64,000 nucleotides of DNA, from the NCBI GenBank assembly GCA_028285265.1, contig JANQPX010000053.1, positions 248,001-312,000 of the forward strand, given 5' to 3'. The DNA comes from Geminicoccaceae bacterium (GTDB taxonomy: Bacteria > Pseudomonadota > Alphaproteobacteria > Geminicoccales > Geminicoccaceae). Below, piece after piece: positions 9,854 to 19,465 of this stretch. The notes under the pieces are model-generated. The model ran no database searches. It worked only from the letters and a program-made list of their open reading frames with translations, and had not been told where the DNA came from. A program made the translations under genes and the position numbers. Each line of letters starts with the position of its first letter. The first letter of the stretch is position 1.

Positions 9854-11542
9854 TCACCGGTTGGCGTTTCTGAAATCGTCGATGGTCATAGTTGGTGTGA
9901 TCGCCTCGGGATCGAGTCGGCAATCAAGCAGGGCAAACGTGTCAGCGGCTTTTGCGCGCTCGAACGCGGCTGGGAACTCCCGGTCGTCCTCAACCACTTC
10001 GGCATACCCACCATAGGCGCGGGCAAGGTCGGCAAAATCAGGGTTTGCGAGTTCCGTTCCGGAGACGCGTGCGGGATAGTCGCGTTCTTGATGCATGCGG
10101 ATCGTGCCGTACATGCCGTTATTGGCGATGATCCAAATGACCTTGAGACCATACTGAGCGGCGGTTGCCATTTCTTGACCAGTCATGAGCAGGCAGCCGT
10201 CGCCCGCGAACACGATCACCTCGCGATCGGGGTGAACAAGTTTCGCGGCAACGCCTGCAGGCGTTCCGTATCCCATCGATCCGCTGGTCGGTGCCAGTTG
10301 GGTCTTGTAGCTCCGATATTGGTAATATCCATTAACCCAGACACAGTAATTGCCGGCGCCGTTGGCGACGATCGCGTCATCGGGCAAGGTTTGATTGAGA
10401 TGTGTGATGATCGTCCCGAGATTGAGCGTGCCGGGGACGTCCTTTGGCTTGAGGCTCGACAGATATTCCTGACGTGTTGCTTCCGTGAGTTCGGCCCACC
10501 GGTCATTATTGATCGGTTTCAAGCGGAGGGCAGCACGGGCGAATGGGGCTGGCCCCGAATTGATCGATAGGTCGGGGGCATAGGTGAGGCCAATTTGATC
10601 CGGGTCAGCATGGATGTGGACCAATGTCTGAGCCGGATTAGGGATGCCGACGAGCTCATAACCCATACTGGAAGCCTCGCCCAGCCGCGTACCGACAAGG
10701 ATCAGCAGGTCGGCCTCTTTGATGCGATTGCTTAACGGAGGCTTGAGCGAAACGCCGGCGTGACCGATGTAGCAGGGGCTTCGGTTGTCCAAAAGGTCTT
10801 GTCGACGGAACGAGACCGCGGTCGGTAAATTGAAACGTTCTATGAACGTGCGAATGTCTTTGACCGCCTGGCGATTCCAGCCCCCACCACCAAGGATGGC
10901 GATCGGTTTACGGGCTGAGCTCAGCAGGCGCTGCAGGCGTGCCATATCTTCAACGGAGGGGTGCGCTTGTACAGGTTGATAAGCGAAGGCATCGTCGCAG
11001 GCGGCGCGTTCGGTGAGCATATCCTCAGGAAGTGAGATGATCACCGGTCCGGGACGGCCGGACGAGGCGGTATGGAAGGCGCGGGCCATGATCTCCGGGA
11101 TGCGCGCGGGGTCGTCGATTTCGGTCACCCATTTGGCTATGCTGCCGAACATTTGGCGGTAATCGATTTCTTGGAACGCCTCACGGTCACGCATGAAGCG
11201 CGCGACCTGTCCGATCAGCAAAATCATCGGCGTCGAGTCCTGCGCAGCAATATGCACGCCAGCTGATGCATTCGTCGCGCCTGGACCGCGGGTGACCATA
11301 CAAACTCCGGGTCGGCCGGTAAGCTTGCCATAGGCTTCCGCCATCATGGCTGCGCCACCTTCTTGGCGACAGATAATGTAACGGATTGGGCTGTCGTGGA
11401 GTGCGTCGAGAACGGCAAGATAGCTTTCGCCCGGCACGCCGAAAGCCATGTCTGCACCATGGATTCGGAGCTGATCCACCAGGATTTGGCCGCCGGTACG
11501 ATGGTTGCCACTCAAAGCGTCAGACATGGAAGTAGCTTTCAT
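9854..11542 (-). CDS. Thiamine-diphosphate enzyme, acetolactate synthase large-subunit-like
   Basis: Cytosolic ThDP-dependent enzyme with the three domains of the acetohydroxyacid synthase/POX family. The pyrimidine-binding domain has the catalytic glutamate in CRQEGGAAMMAEAYG, followed by RGPGATNASAGVHIA. A central Rossmann-like domain follows, then a PP-binding domain with GDGCLLMTGQEM and NNGMYGT (the GDG...NN motif). No small subunit or ilvC is nearby, so ordinary valine/isoleucine synthesis is not implied and the substrate is unknown. The frame could begin at a GTG at 11614 that overlaps the upstream ATPase stop. The ATG at 11542 or 11527 gives the usual family N-terminus; the choice is uncertain. 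It is likely the last gene of a nuclease-ATPase-ThDP unit. Confidence 0.85.
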   Translation of the reverse strand: MKATSMSDALSGNHRTGGQILVDQLRIHGADMAFGVPGESYLAVLDALHDSPIRYIICRQEGGAAMMAEAYGKLTGRPGVCMVTRGPGATNASAGVHIAAQDSTPMILLIGQVARFMRDREAFQEIDYRQMFGSIAKWVTEIDDPARIPEIMARAFHTASSGRPGPVIISLPEDMLTERAACDDAFAYQPVQAHPSVEDMARLQRLLSSARKPIAILGGGGWNRQAVKDIRTFIERFNLPTAVSFRRQDLLDNRSPCYIGHAGVSLKPPLSNRIKEADLLILVGTRLGEASSMGYELVGIPNPAQTLVHIHADPDQIGLTYAPDLSINSGPAPFARAALRLKPINNDRWAELTEATRQEYLSSLKPKDVPGTLNLGTIITHLNQTLPDDAIVANGAGNYCVWVNGYYQYRSYKTQLAPTSGSMGYGTPAGVAAKLVHPDREVIVFAGDGCLLMTGQEMATAAQYGLKVIWIIANNGMYGTIRMHQERDYPARVSGTELANPDFADLARAYGGYAEVVEDDREFPAAFERAKAADTFALLDCRLDPEAITPTMTIDDFRNANR

Positions 11543-11610
11543 CAGAAAAGAACTGGCCTTTATTGAATGATGGGGAGCGAGGGGCGGCTTGGCAATGGTC
11601 GGTTTCAGCT

Positions 11611-13956
11611 TCACGCTGCCGACGGCGCCACCGACGATGCTGGTTCGATCACCAGACGGGTGGCCTCAAGGTCGGCAAAGCGCTCCTCTCGGCAGGTGAG
11701 AATGACGACCTGCATACGCTTGGCCACCTTTTCAAGAATGGCGACCATGCGCTGAAAGCGGCGTTCATCCGAGAAGGCTAGCGCGTCGTCAAGGACGACC
11801 AGCGCCGGCAAACCTTGCTCGCACAGCATGTCGGCAAATGCCAAGCGTGCCAAGATTGCGACTTGCTCACGGGTACCATCGGAGAGTTGGAGAAAAGGTT
11901 CCTCAGCGCCGCTTCGATCGAGGGCCCGGATACTGAACTCAGGCGTGACCAAAGGCGCTGCGTCGGGAAAAAGATCGCGGATATACGGCGTCAGCCGAGT
12001 GGACAAGGGAGCGTTAAAAGTCGCTTTAGCCTCAGCGGCCGCATCGCGCAGCGTGGACTGCAGCAGTGACAAAGCCTTTTGGTCGAGGGCAAACGCATCC
12101 CGTTCTTCGGCGAGAAGATGACGCTCGCGCTCAAGATGATCCAGTTTTTCGTCCAAACCCAGTCCTGAACGCACCATGATCGCCGCTTCAAGCGCCGCGA
12201 CGTTGCGTCCGGCATCTTCGATGGTGCGACGGTGATCATCCATCCGCATTCGCACCTCTTGGATTTCCGTGTCGAGAGCCGACGCATCCTGGGGATCACG
12301 CTCGCGGTAAGCCTGAAGCGCGCGGTCAGCAGCGTCGACGGCGGCCTTGGCATCGCGGATCTCAGCATCCTTTGCCGCTTCGTCCTCGGGCTCGTTCGCC
12401 GCGTCGATGTCGTTGAGGCGCTGGGTCACGTGAGACAATCGATCGACGGACGCCTGCAACGCCGTCTTGACCTCGACGGCGCACCGGCGTGCTTCCGCGT
12501 CCTTGGTCTCCAACTCCAGGAGGTTGGATTCCTGATCAGCGATGTCTGAGGTGAAGGCTTGCCATGCCGCCTCAATCGAATCCGGATCGGCATCGCTGAG
12601 GTCGAGAGCGCTCAGGAGACGGGCGGTCTCGTTACGAACCGTTGCCTTCGCCTCAAGGGCCTCGCGCATCGGTTCGATTTTGGGTTCGATTCCGATCCGA
12701 CCGACCCCCTCGATCTCAATCGCTAAGCCTTCAGTGACTTTGCGAAGGTCGTTTGCCGTGACCGCAGGGTCTCCGTCGAGGGTGATACGATCAAGGGCGT
12801 CGTCGTCGAACTCCAGCCGAACGTCTGTCGCGAGTGCTGAGAGTGTTGCGTTGATCTGGCGCAGCCGTTCGAATTGCCTGCCTAGCGCCTCCAGGTCGCG
12901 TTTACGTTGACGCATCGCTTCCAATGCTTCGCGGCGTTCGGCAAGCTCCCCCGCCAATGCGGAGATCGTTTCCTCGATCACGCGAAGCCGGTCTCTAGCG
13001 TTGTCGGTCGTCGTCTCAATCGTCTCGATCTCTTCGGTGAGACGCTGCCGCTCTTCCTGGCGTGTCTGTCGCGAGAGGCGGTCTGCCATGGCGGCCTGAT
13101 AATGCTGGCTTGCAGCGAGGTGTTTGTTCTCGAGGGCCTGTCGTTGCATCATATGAACGCGGGAGGCTTCAAGCCTGGCCAGACGACCGGGAAGATCCTC
13201 AAGCGCATCATCAGCGAGTAGGTCATCTCGCTCGGCGATCGCCTTCGCCAACGCTTCCAGCTCATCGCGCAAGGCGTTTCGTTCGCTCGTGGTGGCGGCG
13301 ATCTCTTGCTCCACCCCCTCTAGTCGCGAAATCACCTCCCGATAGCGGTTCTTGGGTTCGCCGCGCTTGCTCACGATGTCGAACAGCATGTCATCGAACT
13401 CGCCGAGCAGGCCATCCACCTCGCTTTGATTGCCGAGCTCGTCGACTTCGGCAGTGATCGCCGCTTCCAGTGTGTGGCGTGTGTTGGCGGTAATCGATGG
13501 CTGCTGAAAGGACTGAGCTTGCGGTGTCAGCAAGACGCCGAAATGGGCAGGACTGCCTTTGTTGATGGGGGCTTTTTCGGCCGGATTGAGCCCAAGAAGC
13601 CGCTTCACTTCCGACTCGGCCTCCGCCCCTTCAAAGCGTCGGCCATCAGAGGTTTCAAGGGTGGCTGACGGGCGCTTCAAAAAGCTCTTTTCGAGTCGAT
13701 GGTGTTGGCCATCGATGTCGAATGTCAGGGTCACCGTCGGCCGCGCGCCTTGGACTTGATAGGGCGAGAATGTTCGGATTGCGTCGGTTTTGGCATTGTG
13801 ACGTTCGAACAATACGGCGCGAAGGGCCAGCATCAGGGTCGACTTTCCGGTCTCATTCGGTCCCTCAATGATATTGAGGCCGTCGCTGAAACCGTCGACC
13901 CGTACGGCTTGATCGAACTTTCGGAATTGTTCGACTTGCAGCGAGCGAATTTTCAA
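11611..13956 (-). CDS. SMC-like AAA ATPase, YhaN/SbcC type
   Basis: Predicted ATPase partner of the nuclease encoded just upstream; 781 residues. It has a Walker A GPNETGKST at residues 32-40, a very long central coiled-coil region (about 150-640), and a C-terminal ABC-type half with signature LSDGTREQ and Walker B LVVLDD. This is the Rad50/SbcC architecture, but no CxxC zinc hook is seen in the coiled coil, which makes it closer to the YhaN class. With the phosphoesterase it probably forms a double-strand-break or DNA-end-processing complex. Its start overlaps the nuclease stop (ATGA), and its stop overlaps the possible GTG start of the ThDP enzyme. Confidence 0.87.
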   Translation of the reverse strand: MKIRSLQVEQFRKFDQAVRVDGFSDGLNIIEGPNETGKSTLMLALRAVLFERHNAKTDAIRTFSPYQVQGARPTVTLTFDIDGQHHRLEKSFLKRPSATLETSDGRRFEGAEAESEVKRLLGLNPAEKAPINKGSPAHFGVLLTPQAQSFQQPSITANTRHTLEAAITAEVDELGNQSEVDGLLGEFDDMLFDIVSKRGEPKNRYREVISRLEGVEQEIAATTSERNALRDELEALAKAIAERDDLLADDALEDLPGRLARLEASRVHMMQRQALENKHLAASQHYQAAMADRLSRQTRQEERQRLTEEIETIETTTDNARDRLRVIEETISALAGELAERREALEAMRQRKRDLEALGRQFERLRQINATLSALATDVRLEFDDDALDRITLDGDPAVTANDLRKVTEGLAIEIEGVGRIGIEPKIEPMREALEAKATVRNETARLLSALDLSDADPDSIEAAWQAFTSDIADQESNLLELETKDAEARRCAVEVKTALQASVDRLSHVTQRLNDIDAANEPEDEAAKDAEIRDAKAAVDAADRALQAYRERDPQDASALDTEIQEVRMRMDDHRRTIEDAGRNVAALEAAIMVRSGLGLDEKLDHLERERHLLAEERDAFALDQKALSLLQSTLRDAAAEAKATFNAPLSTRLTPYIRDLFPDAAPLVTPEFSIRALDRSGAEEPFLQLSDGTREQVAILARLAFADMLCEQGLPALVVLDDALAFSDERRFQRMVAILEKVAKRMQVVILTCREERFADLEATRLVIEPASSVAPSAA

Positions 13957-15083
13957 GCCGCCGCCTCCCGCTGTCGGCGGTGACAGGCGAGCTGCAGATG
14001 ACGGATCGCACGGAGCGCTGCCCTCTGCTCGGCATGACTGGCCTGCTCTACAATGGCTCTCAATCGCCGAAGCGTGTCTTGGATGACGCGATCGTTCGTG
14101 AGTTGATCGAGTTCATCCTCCGTCGGACGAATGATCAGGTGCTCGCGGTCCAGGTCCAGATAGGCGAGGGCGGCTTTGATTCCCGTTTCAGCGATGAGCC
14201 GCTCAAACAGATCATGGTCCGCAAGTGTCAACATCCCCTGGATGTCAAGGCGCAGCAAAAGGCGTGAGAGATCCTGTTCCAGGTCCCGAAGTCTATGGTC
14301 GAGGCGATAAATGTCCTGGGCGTTCTGAACGGTAGCTTTCTCTTTCAACCACCTGTGGCTAGCTGTCGGGAAAGGCGTGACGTTGGGGCTACGGGCTTCG
14401 AGGTCGACAAGAAGGGCCTGACCACTGTCGGATTGGTCAAAGCCGTCTGGTTCCGGCGTGCCCGAATACCAAGTCTGTTTGCCGATCGCTTTGGTGCCAT
14501 GCCAATCACCGAGGGCTAGATAGGCCAACCCGGCCCGTTTTGCACGGTCCGGCATGATCAAGTTGGGTGTCTTCGACGAGCTACCGAAGTCGGCGATCGA
14601 GCCATGAGCAAGCCCTATCCGCCGACAACCCTCGGGTGTTGTTGCTTCGTCCATCCACGCGGTCGGATCGCTGAGGCTATGTTTTTGACGTAGGGGAGCC
14701 GGTAGTAGCCACGTCCGATCATCCAGGCTGAAGGCCGACGCCTCACGATGGCATCGCACATTGTCCGGCAGCCCGATCGACTGGACTCGGTGCCAAAGCC
14801 CGTTGGGCAGATCGGGATCATGATTGCCTGGAATGAGATGCCAGGTGACCGTTGGAAATCGCCGCATGACCTCCAGGGGTTCGGCCAATGTCTTCGCATC
14901 GGGGCTTTGACGATCGTAGATGTCACCGGCGACGAGGATGGTAGGCGCATGTTCGGCCATGGCGAGCTTGCCGATCGCGGCAATGGCATCAAGCCGCGCC
15001 TTTTGCAGGAGCGCCATGACCCCATCGCCCGCGAACGGAAAAACCTTGCCGACATGCCAGTCGGACGTGTGGATCAGACGCAA
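13953..15083 (-). CDS. DNA repair exonuclease, SbcD/YhaO-type metallophosphoesterase
   Basis: Calcineurin-like phosphoesterase of about 376 residues, with all metal-site motifs of the Mre11/SbcD family in order: SDWHVG, AGDIYD, PGNHDPD, GLAHGS and LGDWHG. It is predicted to cut DNA ends with the following ATPase. I prefer the TTG start at 15083 (MRLIHTSDWH) because GGAGGG lies 8 bases upstream. A GTG at 15098 would add five residues and place that site inside the coding sequence. The C-terminal capping region (about 270-375) is helical and less conserved. Gene order and 4-base overlap with the ATPase match the YhaO-YhaN/SbcDC pairing. Confidence 0.88.
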   Translation of the reverse strand: MRLIHTSDWHVGKVFPFAGDGVMALLQKARLDAIAAIGKLAMAEHAPTILVAGDIYDRQSPDAKTLAEPLEVMRRFPTVTWHLIPGNHDPDLPNGLWHRVQSIGLPDNVRCHREASAFSLDDRTWLLPAPLRQKHSLSDPTAWMDEATTPEGCRRIGLAHGSIADFGSSSKTPNLIMPDRAKRAGLAYLALGDWHGTKAIGKQTWYSGTPEPDGFDQSDSGQALLVDLEARSPNVTPFPTASHRWLKEKATVQNAQDIYRLDHRLRDLEQDLSRLLLRLDIQGMLTLADHDLFERLIAETGIKAALAYLDLDREHLIIRPTEDELDQLTNDRVIQDTLRRLRAIVEQASHAEQRAALRAIRHLQLACHRRQREAAA

Positions 15084-15286
15084 GGGGCAGCCCTCCACAG
15101 CGGAAATGCGAGCAACGCTGTCGATGCTTTTTACCCGGCGGTCTGCGTCTATCCAAGAATTTTCCGTCGTTTCTGCGCGAAATCCTTGGACCTTCGGGTG
15201 CCCAGCCTAGGGCCGACGGTGTCGCCTCGTTCGCCGCGCGTATTGTCGGCAATCACGAGACCAAGATGTGTGGGGCGCAAGCGGTG

Positions 15287-16723
15287 CTAGCTGGTGGCCG
15301 TACCGCCAATGGTAAGACCATCAATGCGAAGCGTGGGCTGGCCGACACCCACCGGCACCCATTGTCCCTCTTTGCCGCAGGTGCCGATACCGTTGTCGAG
15401 CTTCATGTCGTTGCCGACGGCGCGAACGCGGGTGAGGCAATCCGGTCCATTGCCGATGATCGTTGCGCCCTTGACCGGCGCCGTCACCTTGCCGTCTTCG
15501 ATCAGATAAGCCTCGGAAGCCGTGAAGACGAACTTGCCGGACGTTATGTCGACCTGGCCGCCGCCGAAACTCACGGCGAAGAGACCATTTTTCACGCTCT
15601 CGAGAATGGCTTGAGGATCGTCGTTGCCGGAACGCATATAGGTGTTGGTCATTCGCGGCATGGGTTGGTGCGCGAAGCTCTGCCGACGGCCGTTTCCGGT
15701 GGGCTCATGTCCCATCAGACGGGCATTTTGCCGGTCCTGCATGTAGCCAACCAGGATCCCGTCATCGATCAGCACATTGCAGCCAGAAGGCGTGCCCTCA
15801 TCATCGATCGTGAGCGAGCCCCGTCGATCACTCAACGTGCCGTCATCGACCACCGTAACGCCCGGAGAGGCGACCCTTTGGCCCAGCAGGCCCGAAAAAG
15901 CGGAGGTTTCCTTTCGATTAAAGTCGCCCTCGAGGCCATGGCCGATCGCTTCATGGAGGAGGATTCCTGGCCATCCCGGCCCGAGCACAACATTCATTTC
16001 GCCGGCGGGGGCGGCGATAGCGTCAAGTTTGACCGTTGCCTCGCGGATCGCTTCGTCGACCATATGCTGCCATTTGGCATCTTCGAGAAAATCAGCATAG
16101 CCGACGCGACCGCCTGCGCCGTAACCGCCCGTCTCCATGCGATCGCCATCGGCAACCACGACACTGACATTCAGCCTTACCAAGGGACGGATATCGCTTT
16201 GGCGAAGGCCATCGGGACGAATGATCTCAACCTGCTGCCACGTACCAGCAAGGCTCGCGCTGACCTGTTTTACGCGTGGGTCCTTTTGACGGGCATAGGC
16301 GTCGATCTTCTCGAGAACGGCGACCTTCGCAGCGTGGTCCTGCGCGCGAATGGGGTTGTCGTCGCCGTAGCGGCGCTGATTGGTGCCCTTTGGGGGCAAT
16401 GACAGGCTGCCGGTATGCCCCGCGCGGACGGCGGAGACGGCATCTAAGGCACGCACCAAGGCGGATTCGCTGAAGTCGGGACTGTGCGCACACCCCACGG
16501 CATCACCGGCGACCGCGCGTAAGCCAAATCCCTGTGTCGTGTCGAATGAGGCTGTTTTGAGACGACCATCATCAAAGCCGAAGCTCTCTGTTTCCTTATA
16601 TTCGAGGAACAGTTCGCCGTCGTCGACGCCTCCTAACCCATCGCCGATTAGATCGATGAGGCGATCGGTCTCAAGGTCAAAGCGGTCAGCGAGAGCAGTA
16701 AGTTGGACGGCTGAATCGGTCAT
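15287..16723 (-). CDS. tldD: Metalloprotease TldD
   Basis: Zinc metalloprotease subunit of 478 residues of the TldD/PmbA (TldE) family, which with TldE trims peptides such as antitoxins and modified microcins. The family zinc motif HExxxH is present as LLHEAIGHG (His257, Glu258, His262), followed by the expected GLEGDFNRK. The N-terminal domain has the typical alpha/beta start with FLEYKETES. No tldE is in the window. It is divergent from the cox operon with 289 bases between; tldD beside coxB is a common alphaproteobacterial neighbourhood. The long plus-strand open frame across it is a shadow. Confidence 0.95.
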   Translation of the reverse strand: MTDSAVQLTALADRFDLETDRLIDLIGDGLGGVDDGELFLEYKETESFGFDDGRLKTASFDTTQGFGLRAVAGDAVGCAHSPDFSESALVRALDAVSAVRAGHTGSLSLPPKGTNQRRYGDDNPIRAQDHAAKVAVLEKIDAYARQKDPRVKQVSASLAGTWQQVEIIRPDGLRQSDIRPLVRLNVSVVVADGDRMETGGYGAGGRVGYADFLEDAKWQHMVDEAIREATVKLDAIAAPAGEMNVVLGPGWPGILLHEAIGHGLEGDFNRKETSAFSGLLGQRVASPGVTVVDDGTLSDRRGSLTIDDEGTPSGCNVLIDDGILVGYMQDRQNARLMGHEPTGNGRRQSFAHQPMPRMTNTYMRSGNDDPQAILESVKNGLFAVSFGGGQVDITSGKFVFTASEAYLIEDGKVTAPVKGATIIGNGPDCLTRVRAVGNDMKLDNGIGTCGKEGQWVPVGVGQPTLRIDGLTIGGTATS

Positions 16724-17012
16724 TATCCTGCATCCGTAGGGCCTGAGATGATCAGGGGATCAAAACCGCGACGAGGGGTCGCGGTCGGCAATTTACGTTC
16801 TGTTTACCTCCATGATTATAAGGTCTCGACCGCGTCGTGACACCCACTTATGAACAAGATATCGGCAACCTTGCGACATACTGTCTCCGAAACCGGCATA
16901 AGGGTGGATCTTCGTGGTATTCAGAATTTACCGATGTAACTTCTTGGTGTACCTACCGCCCGTTAGAAGGGCTTAGAAGTTTTTGGAACGATAACAGAGT
17001 GCGAGAAACTAG

Positions 17013-17825
17013 ATGCCTCTCTTAGCCGTCCTCCTGTCCATCACCGTCATCGGGACCGGCGATGCTTTGGCCGCAGGTGCTGAACCTTGGCAGCTTGGTC
17101 TCCAAGAGGCGGCGTCGCCTGTGATGGAGCGCATTATATCGTTCCACAATCTGCTCATGTGGATCATCACGCTGATCACGATCTTCGTGCTCGCGCTGTT
17201 GGCCTACGTCTGCGTTCGCTTCAAGGCGTCGAACAATCCGACACCGTCAAAGCGCACGCATCACGCCATGCTGGAAGTTGCCTGGACGGCGATTCCGGTT
17301 TTGATCCTGGTGGTCATCGCGATCCCCTCCTTTAAGCTTCTGTATTACGCCGATGCCGTTGAGGAGACAGAGTTTACGGTGAAAGCGATTGGTCGCCAGT
17401 GGTACTGGTCATACGAGTATCCCGATCATGGCAATTTCACCTTCGACGCGTTTATGATCGCGGACGAGGACATCGATGCCGAAGCCGGCCAACAAAGACT
17501 GTTAGAGACGGATAATCGTGTCGTTGTGCCCGTCGGTACCAATATCAGGCTTTTGACCACGGCTTCGGACGTGATCCATAGCTGGGCCATGCCGCAGCTC
17601 GGCGTCAAGTTGGATGCCGTGCCAGGGCACATCAATGAAGTTTGGTTCCGCGTTGATGAGCCCGGCACCTATTATGGACAGTGCTCAGAACTGTGTGGTG
17701 CCTATCACGGTTTCATGCCGATCGCGCTGGAAGCAGTTTCGAAGGAGGACTTCGAGGCTTGGGCGAAGCAGGCAGAGGAAGAGTTCGCAAAAGCTGGCAC
17801 GTCACTTGACGTCGCCGCTCGCTGA
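17013..17825 (+). CDS. coxB: Cytochrome c oxidase subunit II
   Basis: Subunit II of an aa3-type cytochrome c oxidase, 270 residues, which takes electrons from cytochrome c at its CuA centre on the periplasmic side. An N-terminal signal-like segment is followed by two membrane helices (about residues 45-70 and 90-115). The cupredoxin domain contains the aromatic patch RQWYWSYEYP and CuA ligands in DVIHSW and CSELCGAYHGFM. It opens an operon with coxA, ctaB, coxF, ctaG, coxC and a DUF983 gene. The promoter should lie in 16724-17012. The ribosome-binding site before the ATG is weak. Confidence 0.96.
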   Translation: MPLLAVLLSITVIGTGDALAAGAEPWQLGLQEAASPVMERIISFHNLLMWIITLITIFVLALLAYVCVRFKASNNPTPSKRTHHAMLEVAWTAIPVLILVVIAIPSFKLLYYADAVEETEFTVKAIGRQWYWSYEYPDHGNFTFDAFMIADEDIDAEAGQQRLLETDNRVVVPVGTNIRLLTTASDVIHSWAMPQLGVKLDAVPGHINEVWFRVDEPGTYYGQCSELCGAYHGFMPIALEAVSKEDFEAWAKQAEEEFAKAGTSLDVAAR

Positions 17826-17851
17826 GAGACTGGGAACGGGGGAGAGCTGAC

Positions 17852-19444
17852 ATGGCTCATGATGCAGCGCTGACCGATGAGCATGGTGCGCCGAAGAGCT
17901 TCGTGACCCGCTGGGTCTATTCGACCAACCATAAAGACATCGGAACGCTCTACCTGACGTCGGCTTTCTTGGCCGGTGTTGTCGGGCTGATCTTGTCCGT
18001 GATCTTCCGGCTGGAGCTCATGGAGCCGGGTCTCCAGTACTTCGGCGATAATCCTCACATCTACAACGTCATGGTGACGGCCCACGGCCTGATCATGGTG
18101 TTCTTCTTTATCATGCCCGCGCTGATCGGTGGGTTTGGTAACTGGATGGTCCCGCTCATGATCGGCGCGCCTGACATGGCGTTCCCGCGCATGAACAATA
18201 TCAGCTTCTGGCTGCTGGTGCCGGCGTTCATTCTGCTCGTGGCATCTATGTTCATCGGCGATGGCGTGGGCGGAGGATGGACGATCTATCCGCCACTTTC
18301 ATCGTCGGTCGGCAACGCATCAGTCTCGGTCGATATGGCAATCTTCGCGCTCCACCTGGCTGGCGCTTCGTCCTTGCTTGGTGCGATCAACTTCATCACC
18401 ACGATCTTCAATATGCGTGCACCCGGCATGACCTTGCATAAGATGCCGCTCTTTGCCTGGTCGATCTTGGTGACCGCGTTCTTGCTGTTGTTGGCCGTCC
18501 CGGTGCTTGCTGGCGCGATCACCATGTTGCTGACCGACCGGAACTTCGGAACGAGCTTCTTCGTGCCGGAGGGTGGCGGTGATCCCATCCTTTTCCAGCA
18601 TCTCTTCTGGTTCTTTGGGCATCCTGAAGTCTACATCATGATTTTGCCGGGCTTCGGCATCGTCAGCCACATCGTGTCGACCTTCTCGAAGAAGCCAGTC
18701 TTTGGCTATCTCGGCATGGCCTATGCGATGGTCGCGATCGGCGTGATCGGCTTCGTCGTTTGGGCCCATCATATGTATACCGTCGGTATGGGGGTCGACG
18801 TCCGCGCTTACTTCGTCGCCGCGACGATGGTCATCGCGGTGCCGACGGGGATCAAGATCTTCAGTTGGATCGCCACCATGTGGGGTGGTTCCATCGACTT
18901 TAAGGTCCCCATGCTATGGGCAGTCGGCTTCATCTTTTTGTTTACCGTTGGTGGTGTCACCGGTGTTGTCCTTGCGAACTCAGGCGTTGATCTAGCGCTG
19001 CACGACACCTACTACGTGGTCGCCCACTTCCACTATGTGCTCTCGCTTGGCGCTATGTTTACGATCTTTGCCGGTATCTACTACTGGATCGGCAAGATGT
19101 CCGGGCGCCAGTATCCGGAAGGCTTGGCTAAGCTTCACTTCTGGATCACGTTCATCGGCGTCAATCTCGCCTTCTTTCCGCAGCATTTCCTCGGTCTTGC
19201 CGGGATGCCGCGACGGATCCCAGACTATCCCGACGTCTACGCCGGCTGGAACATGATCTCGTCAATCGGCGCCTATATCTCGGCAGCTGGTGCCGTGCTG
19301 TTTGTCTACGTTATGTACAAGACCTTCACCTCCGGTGAAAAATGCGCAGACAATCCATGGGGTGAGGGGGCTGATACGCTGGAATGGACCGTGTCATCGC
19401 CGCCACCGTTCCACACCTTCAACGATCTTCCTCAGATCAAATAG
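17852..19444 (+). CDS. coxA: Cytochrome c oxidase subunit I
   Basis: Catalytic subunit of the terminal oxidase, 530 residues with about 12 membrane helices, carrying heme a and the heme a3-CuB centre. Diagnostic stretches are STNHKDIGTLY near the N-terminus, AHGLIMVFFFIMPALIGGFG, HPEVYIMILPGFG with the cross-linked His-Tyr pair, and HDTYYVVAHFHYVLS with heme ligands. The K- and D-channel motifs are of the A1 type (EVYI, GGFGNW). GGGGGAGAG at 17836-17844 precedes the ATG. It follows coxB by 26 bases. Confidence 0.98.
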   Translation: MAHDAALTDEHGAPKSFVTRWVYSTNHKDIGTLYLTSAFLAGVVGLILSVIFRLELMEPGLQYFGDNPHIYNVMVTAHGLIMVFFFIMPALIGGFGNWMVPLMIGAPDMAFPRMNNISFWLLVPAFILLVASMFIGDGVGGGWTIYPPLSSSVGNASVSVDMAIFALHLAGASSLLGAINFITTIFNMRAPGMTLHKMPLFAWSILVTAFLLLLAVPVLAGAITMLLTDRNFGTSFFVPEGGGDPILFQHLFWFFGHPEVYIMILPGFGIVSHIVSTFSKKPVFGYLGMAYAMVAIGVIGFVVWAHHMYTVGMGVDVRAYFVAATMVIAVPTGIKIFSWIATMWGGSIDFKVPMLWAVGFIFLFTVGGVTGVVLANSGVDLALHDTYYVVAHFHYVLSLGAMFTIFAGIYYWIGKMSGRQYPEGLAKLHFWITFIGVNLAFFPQHFLGLAGMPRRIPDYPDVYAGWNMISSIGAYISAAGAVLFVYVMYKTFTSGEKCADNPWGEGADTLEWTVSSPPPFHTFNDLPQIK

Positions 19445-19465
19445 GCGCTGGACGGTACGGGCCCC

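Noticed and set aside
15266..16402. Long plus-strand open frame (378 codons) across tldD
   Set aside because: tldD on the minus strand has complete family motifs including the zinc site; the opposite frame has no recognisable features and arises from GC-rich codon bias.
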